Source of the DNA: Candidatus Pacearchaeota archaeon | GTDB taxonomy: Archaea > Nanobdellota > Nanobdellia > Pacearchaeales > GW2011-AR1 | Assembly: GCA_018303845.1 (NCBI GenBank) | Contig: JAGVXH010000004.1 | Span: 1-64,000, forward strand | Direction: 5' to 3' | DNA: 64,000 nucleotides | In this document: one piece after another, positions 59,733 to 64,000 of the stretch | Layout: each line of letters starts with the position of its first letter | Numbering within the stretch: the stretch's first letter is position 1 | Made by a program: the position numbers and the translations under genes | The notes under the pieces: generated by a model | Databases searched by the model: none | The model's input: the letters and a program-made list of their open reading frames with translations, nothing else | What the model was told of the DNA's origin: nothing

Positions 59733-60130
59733 TCTTTCGCCCCCCTAACAACATTTTTTCTAACAACTTTACTAACAACAAAACGAATCATCTTAGAAAT
59801 CGGTCTAGTCTCTGCAATTTCAATTAAATCCCCAACGGCAACGTCATCCTTCATGCAATCTGGCAATCGAGCATGAACCTTAGTCTTCCGCTTCTCATAT
59901 CTTTCATATTTAGCTAACTTTAACATTCGTTCGAATTGAATTGTAAGTCGTCCAGGTAAAACTTTGATAACTTCCCCCTGAAACGTTCTGCCTCGCATCT
60001 TCAATTTCTTATCTCCATGTTTAGGGCAAAGTCTATCTTTGCATGTAACTACTGTTTCCACTGCTTTCTTAGTCTTACCAGTAATTTTAGTTTCCTGTTT
60101 CACTTTTTCTGTTTCCTTTTTTGCTGCCAT
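59729..60130 (-). CDS. rps17: Ribosomal protein uS17
   Basis: The 133-aa protein has the archaeal-type Cys pair CKDRLCPKHGDKKLKMRGRT, the OB-fold FQGEVIKVLPGRLTIQFERM and GDLIEIAETRPISKMIRFVV. It follows eIF1 by 1 bp. Many archaea have an RNase P Rpp29 gene between these two, and none is present here. Confidence 0.95.
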   Translation of the reverse strand: MAAKKETEKVKQETKITGKTKKAVETVVTCKDRLCPKHGDKKLKMRGRTFQGEVIKVLPGRLTIQFERMLKLAKYERYEKRKTKVHARLPDCMKDDVAVGDLIEIAETRPISKMIRFVVSKVVRKNVVRGAKE

Positions 60131-60131
60131 T

Positions 60132-60431
60132 TTAATCTTTAATTTGCTCCTCGGAAAACCCTTCCGAAACCAAAATTGGTTTTATGAAGCCTTTGTGATT
60201 TCCTTGTAATTCGATCATTTTGTTTTTCGTCGTCCCACCGCAAGCTCGTTTTTCTTTGAGCTTTTTTGCGATTAGTTTGAGATCAACTCCGTCGTCGAAT
60301 CCTGAAATTATTGTGTTAACTTTTCCAAAGCGTCTTTTCTCAGTTTTCACCTCGATGTTCTGTTGTGTCTTAGCAATCTCGCCACAAACACAAGCAGCCT
60401 CGGGCAAACCACACTTTGGGCAAATTTCCAC
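60132..60431 (-). CDS. Translation initiation factor eIF1/SUI1
   Basis: The 99-aa protein starts with GTG at 60431, directly behind L29. It has a small Cys cluster (C4-x2-C7, C14-x-C16) and the SUI1 core ISGFDDGVDLKLIAKKLKEK, RACGGTTKNKMIELQGNHK. SUI1 aids start-codon selection on the 30S subunit. Its place between L29 and S17 is usual in archaea. Confidence 0.93.
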   Translation of the reverse strand: MEICPKCGLPEAACVCGEIAKTQQNIEVKTEKRRFGKVNTIISGFDDGVDLKLIAKKLKEKRACGGTTKNKMIELQGNHKGFIKPILVSEGFSEEQIKD

Positions 60432-60596
60432 TTAAACTTTACCCTCCACTGATTTAATCGAATTAGCCATTGTCAAAAGTCGCGCAATTTCCTTTTTAAC
60501 TCTTCCTCTCTTCGTAGGACTTTTCAATAATTCAATTTTCAATTCGCTAACTTTCTTCTCAATTTCTTTCTCGGTCAACATTTTTTTATCTGCCAT
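60432..60596 (-). CDS. rpl29: Ribosomal protein uL29
   Basis: This 54-aa gene reads MADKKMLTEKEIEKKV, then LKIELLKSPTKRG and ARLLTMANSIKSVEGKV. It has the two-helix L29 form, if an end-trimmed one. Its ATG overlaps the S3 stop (TAATG at 60596), and its TAA (60434-60432) is followed directly by the eIF1 GTG. Confidence 0.9.
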   Translation of the reverse strand: MADKKMLTEKEIEKKVSELKIELLKSPTKRGRVKKEIARLLTMANSIKSVEGKV

Positions 60597-61282
60597 TACC
60601 TCATAGCCTCCTTTCGCTTAGCTTTAACTTTCTTAACAGTCTCTTCAACTTCTTTGAATGTAGTATTCTTCCGAACAGCTTCAAGCATTTCTTCGTCAAC
60701 CGTAATTTGGTCACACATCTTAATGCCAGGTGCCAAAATCGCAACTTTAATACCGATAACACCTTGCTTTGTTTGAGCAATTGTCTCAGCTCTGTCAACC
60801 ATCTTAGCAGCATCTCCAGTCTTCTTCAAATAGCCAAATGCAAATCTCCAAGCCTTAGCTCGATCACTTGGTAACTTTCCAGCAGTCCTAATCTCAGCAC
60901 CAAGAGCTCCACCATTTTTAATTCTAGACAAAGCTCGATAACTTGCAGCCTTGTATTTAGAAGAACCGAATCTTTCAAGTGTAATAGCAATATCATCGGC
61001 GACAAGTTGAGAATCAAATTCAGGATGAGCAATCTCTTCAATGTCAACATGCGGATTCTCCATCTTAAATCGCTTCTTCAAAATCTCGGTTAATTCAGCA
61101 ATCTTCTCTCCCTTTCTCCCAATAATCCAACCAGGCCGGTGAGTCGAAACAACAATCCTTTCTCCAACGGGCGTATACTCAATTGTAACTCTCGAAACCT
61201 TTCCCTTTCCAAACATCAACTTTACAAACTGCTTCACATTATATTCGTCCTTTCTAACGCCAATAAATTTCTTCTCTTCCAT
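60596..61282 (-). CDS. rps3: Ribosomal protein uS3
   Basis: I use the ATG at 61282, one base after the L22 stop; the frame from 61318 overlaps L22. The 228-aa protein has the KH-domain motif HRPGWIIGRKGEKIAELTE and the C-terminal AGKLPSDRAKAWRFAFGYL, VIGIKVAILAPG. GGGGGC lies about 14 nt before the ATG. Confidence 0.95.
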   Translation of the reverse strand: MEEKKFIGVRKDEYNVKQFVKLMFGKGKVSRVTIEYTPVGERIVVSTHRPGWIIGRKGEKIAELTEILKKRFKMENPHVDIEEIAHPEFDSQLVADDIAITLERFGSSKYKAASYRALSRIKNGGALGAEIRTAGKLPSDRAKAWRFAFGYLKKTGDAAKMVDRAETIAQTKQGVIGIKVAILAPGIKMCDQITVDEEMLEAVRKNTTFKEVEETVKKVKAKRKEAMR

Positions 61283-61283
61283 A

Positions 61284-61829
61284 TTATTTCTTTGCCCCCT
61301 TGTTAGCTCTCTTTGCAATCTTCATCTTTCTCTCTTCTATCATTTTAACATTATCCCTAATCTCAATATGAATATGCGCTCTTTTGCCCTTTGACCCACC
61401 TCGCCTAAATGGAGCAGGAGCTTGATCACTCTTAGCAATAGAAACAACAGGATTCTCAATTCCAGCAACAACAGCATTAGCAGCAGCCTGCTTCAGAATC
61501 TCCATAACACCTTTACATGCATTTTTAGGGAATCTGGCTCCAGCCAAACCCTTCCCTTTTCTATGTGCAACTTCCAAACCAGCCATAGGAATAGGTCTTT
61601 TTTCATCAATAACGGCTTGCAATCGTGCAATTCCAGCTTCAGGATTTTTCCCTCGAATAACACGACAAATATATTTGCATTGTTTAGGAGAAATTCTCAT
61701 CCCGAATCCATTAGCCATAGCGACATCTCTAACTTTAACATTAGTTTTCTTTTTCTTAACTTCAACTTTTTCAGTTTTAACTTCTTCTTTCACAACTTCA
61801 GCATCAATAATTTTATTTTCTTCTGCCAT
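61284..61829 (-). CDS. rpl22: Ribosomal protein uL22
   Basis: The 181-aa protein has a charged lead (VKKKKTNVKVRDVAMANG), then MRISPKQCKYICRVIRGKNP and the loop HRKGKGLAGARFPKNACKG with IHIEIRD, as in archaeal L22. GGGGGATTGAAGTAA precedes the ATG. It follows S19 without a gap. Confidence 0.95.
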   Translation of the reverse strand: MAEENKIIDAEVVKEEVKTEKVEVKKKKTNVKVRDVAMANGFGMRISPKQCKYICRVIRGKNPEAGIARLQAVIDEKRPIPMAGLEVAHRKGKGLAGARFPKNACKGVMEILKQAAANAVVAGIENPVVSIAKSDQAPAPFRRGGSKGKRAHIHIEIRDNVKMIEERKMKIAKRANKGAKK

Positions 61830-62222
61830 TTACTTCAATCCCCCTTTCTTCTTTCCAAGCGAAGTATGCTTAGCTATTTTTCTAGTCATTGAAAACTCGC
61901 CCAATCTATGACCAAGCATTTCGTGAGTAATAACAATCTTAACAAATTCTTTCCCATTATAAACCCCAATTGTCTTGTCAAGCATTCGCGGAACAATAAC
62001 AAGTGCCCTGTCATGAGTCTTAGGTAATTTCCCCTTAGCAGACCGTTCCTCAACTTTCTTAGCAAAAGCCTCAATAACATCATAGTTTCTCAAGATGGCC
62101 CTTCGAGCTCTAGATTTAACTAGCTTAGCAAAATTCCTAGTATCAATTGCTTTCAACTCCTCAACATTTTGCCCTCGGAAAAAACGATCTTTACTCTTCT
62201 TTACCAATTCTTCTACTGCCAT
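61830..62222 (-). CDS. rps19: Ribosomal protein uS19
   Basis: The 130-aa protein has FFRGQNVEELKAIDTRNF, KTHDRALVIVPRMLDKTIGV, YNGKEFVKIVITHEMLGHRL and EFSMTRKIAKH, the S19 signature. GGGAGG stands before its ATG, which overlaps the L2 stop. Confidence 0.96.
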   Translation of the reverse strand: MAVEELVKKSKDRFFRGQNVEELKAIDTRNFAKLVKSRARRAILRNYDVIEAFAKKVEERSAKGKLPKTHDRALVIVPRMLDKTIGVYNGKEFVKIVITHEMLGHRLGEFSMTRKIAKHTSLGKKKGGLK

Positions 62223-62923
62223 TATCTTTTCTTCCTCCCAGTCCTACTAGGTCTAATATGCCCAACTTTCTTACCAGGCGAAGCATTTCGTTTAGCAATC
62301 TTACTCTTAATTCTCTTTCCTCGACCACTACCAAATGGATGGTCAATCTTATTCATCTTAACCGCAGAAACCCTAGGCCAAAGCTTAGACTTCATCCCCA
62401 TAATATGAAACTGCTTACCAGCCTTCAAAATTGGCTTACTAATTCGTCCCTCACCAGCAGCTCGACCAATAGTTGCCTTACAATTAACCCCAAACTTCTT
62501 AACTAATTTTGACGGCATAACAACCTTAACAATATCTCCTTCCTTGGCCATAATCATTGCAGCGCTTCCCCCAGTCCTAATAAACTTTCCTCCGTCACAC
62601 GGATTATGTTCCAAATTAAAAATCTCAGTACCATTCTTCAAATCCCCAATCTTTGCAATATCTCCTTCTTTATTCCCACCGATTGTAATCTTCTGTCCAA
62701 CATAAAGTAAGTCAACAGCAAAATTAAAAAATTCTTTTCCTTCTTTATTCCTAAACTTTGCAATAGGGCACGAATGTCCAAGGCTAGAAATCAACTTCAC
62801 GCATTCAAACTCACCTTTCATATCACTCAGCAAATATCCAGGCCTAACTCTACTCGCTTTTTCTCTAATCTTATAAGTATTTCCACCTCTTCCTCGTCTC
62901 TGCTGAATAATTCTCTTTCCCAT
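62222..62923 (-). CDS. rpl2: Ribosomal protein uL2
   Basis: The 233-aa protein has GKRIIQQRRGRGGNTYKIR, LEHNPCDGGKFIRTGGSAA and HPFGSGRGKRIKSKIAKRNA, the core of archaeal L2, including the peptidyl-transferase-loop region near the end. Confidence 0.96.
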   Translation of the reverse strand: MGKRIIQQRRGRGGNTYKIREKASRVRPGYLLSDMKGEFECVKLISSLGHSCPIAKFRNKEGKEFFNFAVDLLYVGQKITIGGNKEGDIAKIGDLKNGTEIFNLEHNPCDGGKFIRTGGSAAMIMAKEGDIVKVVMPSKLVKKFGVNCKATIGRAAGEGRISKPILKAGKQFHIMGMKSKLWPRVSAVKMNKIDHPFGSGRGKRIKSKIAKRNASPGKKVGHIRPSRTGRKKR

Positions 62924-63178
62924 TTACATCATCCCTAGCTTCGTCGCAAGATCAACCGCCGGGTACTCCGATTTTAATTTAACATAAGCCAATTTTTTAT
63001 TTTTCATGGTGTGCGTTCGAACCTTCTCAACTTTAACATCAAACAAACTCTCAACTTCCGCCTTAATCTCTGGTTTACTAATAGCTCTATCAACAACAAA
63101 AACCAAAGAATTGTCAACCTCAATCTGTTTAACAATTTTTTCAGTAGACTTTATCTTTTCCAAAATTATAGTCTTCAT
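62924..63178 (-). CDS. rpl23: Ribosomal protein uL23
   Basis: The 84-aa protein has VDNSLVFVVDRAISKPEIKA, VEKVRTHTMKNKKLAYVKL and the archaeal ending VDLATKLGMM. GGGGGTCGATTTGC precedes the ATG. It overlaps L4 by 4 bp. Confidence 0.95.
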   Translation of the reverse strand: MKTIILEKIKSTEKIVKQIEVDNSLVFVVDRAISKPEIKAEVESLFDVKVEKVRTHTMKNKKLAYVKLKSEYPAVDLATKLGMM

Positions 63179-63960
63179 GCAAATCGACCCCCTAATTCTT
63201 CAACAGCCTTTTCCGAATAACAAACTAACCTACCAGCAACACCATTAGGAGCCAAATCCTTAACGGCCAAATCATTAACTTTCACAACTTCAATACCTTT
63301 CCTTTTCATTTCCTCTTCGTTTCCAACAACAAACAACAAGCCAGCATTAGACTTATACTTTCGACCTCTCATCTTTCCAATCCCAGCTCGAACACTCTTA
63401 TGTTTCAAGACAGAATCAAACGACTCGCCAAAAACAGCTTTCATAGCAATAACAAAATCCTTAGTCTTGGCCTCCAAAATCTCATTGTCAAAAACCCCAC
63501 CCATCTCCATCTTCCGCTGATACTTTTTTTCTAAAGCTACAGCATTAAAAGTTCCCGCCATTGCAGACTTCATCGCAATAACCAATTCCTTTTTGTTAAC
63601 TTTCTTAAACAAGTTCTTTTCCGACCTTGGAGCATGTGGTTTTCGTCCACCTCGTGTATTCGAAACAGTCGCACCAACCCAATTAAAACTAGAACCATGC
63701 CTAGACATAATCTTCCTCGGAACTCTAGAAATTCCCTTACCATAAGTTCCCTTCCAAACATGTCTTCTCTTCTTAGAAATACCCGAAGCCGAATATTGCG
63801 CACCAGCCCCTTCCAAAGAACCATAAGCCTGAGAAAAAACTCCTTTCTGTGTCTCAAAAACTTTTAACAAAATATCAGCTCTAATTCGCGCACTAAAACA
63901 TTTGGGCAAATTAACGCTCCCTTTTACACTGCCTGTCTTATCATAAAGCTTAGCCTTCAT
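63175..63960 (-). CDS. rpl4: Ribosomal protein uL4
   Basis: The 261-aa protein has KLYDKTGSVKGSVNLPKCFS, the loop region AQYSASGISKKRRHVWKGTY, GISRVPRKIMSRHGSSFNWV and GRKPHAPRSEKNLFKK, as in archaeal/eukaryal L4. Its ATG overlaps the L3 stop. Confidence 0.96.
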   Translation of the reverse strand: MKAKLYDKTGSVKGSVNLPKCFSARIRADILLKVFETQKGVFSQAYGSLEGAGAQYSASGISKKRRHVWKGTYGKGISRVPRKIMSRHGSSFNWVGATVSNTRGGRKPHAPRSEKNLFKKVNKKELVIAMKSAMAGTFNAVALEKKYQRKMEMGGVFDNEILEAKTKDFVIAMKAVFGESFDSVLKHKSVRAGIGKMRGRKYKSNAGLLFVVGNEEEMKRKGIEVVKVNDLAVKDLAPNGVAGRLVCYSEKAVEELGGRFA

Positions 63961-64000
63961 CGTAACTCAAGCACCTCTAACTTCTTCTTTGCAATCCCCT
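63957..64000 (-). CDS. rpl3: Ribosomal protein uL3, last 13 codons (partial)
   Basis: The minus strand reads IAKKKLEVLELR and then TGA, which overlaps the L4 ATG. The basic-hydrophobic ending fits the C-terminus of L3, which precedes L4 in archaeal operons. The rest lies outside the window. Confidence 0.7.
   Translation of the reverse strand, partial: GIAKKKLEVLELR

Overview
The window is AT-rich DNA from an archaeon, most likely a small-genome DPANN member of the Woesearchaeota/Pacearchaeota type. This rests on an archaeal-order ribosomal protein operon (L3-L4-L23-L2-S19-L22-S3-L29-eIF1-S17-L14-L24-S4e-L5-S14-S8-L6-L32e-L19e-L18-S5-L30-L15-SecY), an intron-containing tRNA-Arg, SecF/SecD, an AglB oligosaccharyltransferase, a dolichyl-phosphate GlcNAc-1-P transferase, an e2b2/ribose-1,5-bisphosphate isomerase-like protein, and TATA boxes about 25 nt before start codons (leaderless mRNAs). 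The lineage is an inference; there is no rRNA in the window.

Layout. 1-670: three tRNA genes on the minus strand, two of them followed by ~105-bp hairpin-rich units that end in a copy of the tRNA 3' end. 750-3440: secF-secD. 3.4-10.9 kb: a radical SAM gene and a tightly packed seven-gene minus-strand operon that looks like an unassigned nucleotide-activated sugar pathway (KdsC phosphatase/nucleotidyltransferase fusion, P-loop kinase, YdcF-like protein, nucleotidyltransferase/APH-kinase fusion, GatZ/KbaZ-like aldolase, SDR, cupin). 11-46 kb: a surface-glycan island with a flippase, GT2 and GT4 glycosyltransferases, many methyltransferases, radical SAM proteins, NodB-like deacetylases, alkaline-phosphatase-superfamily enzymes, Gmd, WecB, AglB and GPT. 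It also holds several decayed genes. 46.6-52.7 kb: SpoIIM-like, R15P isomerase, YkgJ, YdjM, isochorismatase, DUF106 and SecY. 52.7-64 kb: the ribosomal operon, interrupted by three small translationally coupled genes of unknown function.

Most interesting part (about 16.8-26.5 kb): an apparent archaeal phosphoramidate pathway. A PEP-synthase-like protein resembling L-glutamine kinase Cj1418, a class-I glutamine amidotransferase-like hydrolase resembling Cj1417, and a nucleotidyltransferase resembling Cj1416 lie side by side, as in the O-methyl phosphoramidate capsule locus of Campylobacter jejuni. Here the nucleotidyltransferase is fused to a complete serine hydroxymethyltransferase. FolD and a formyltransferase-domain protein follow, giving a complete serine-to-formyl-folate-to-formyl-transfer route. 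On both sides lie Thr-nucleophile alkaline-phosphatase-superfamily enzymes, SAM methyltransferases, and duplicated pairs of a small RHH-like protein and a deacetylase-like protein.

The island is turning over. Two methyltransferase pseudogenes, two genes each split by one in-frame TGA, a frameshifted GPT gene, and a duplicated structured element with a partial copy of the GPT 5' end all show recent rearrangement.
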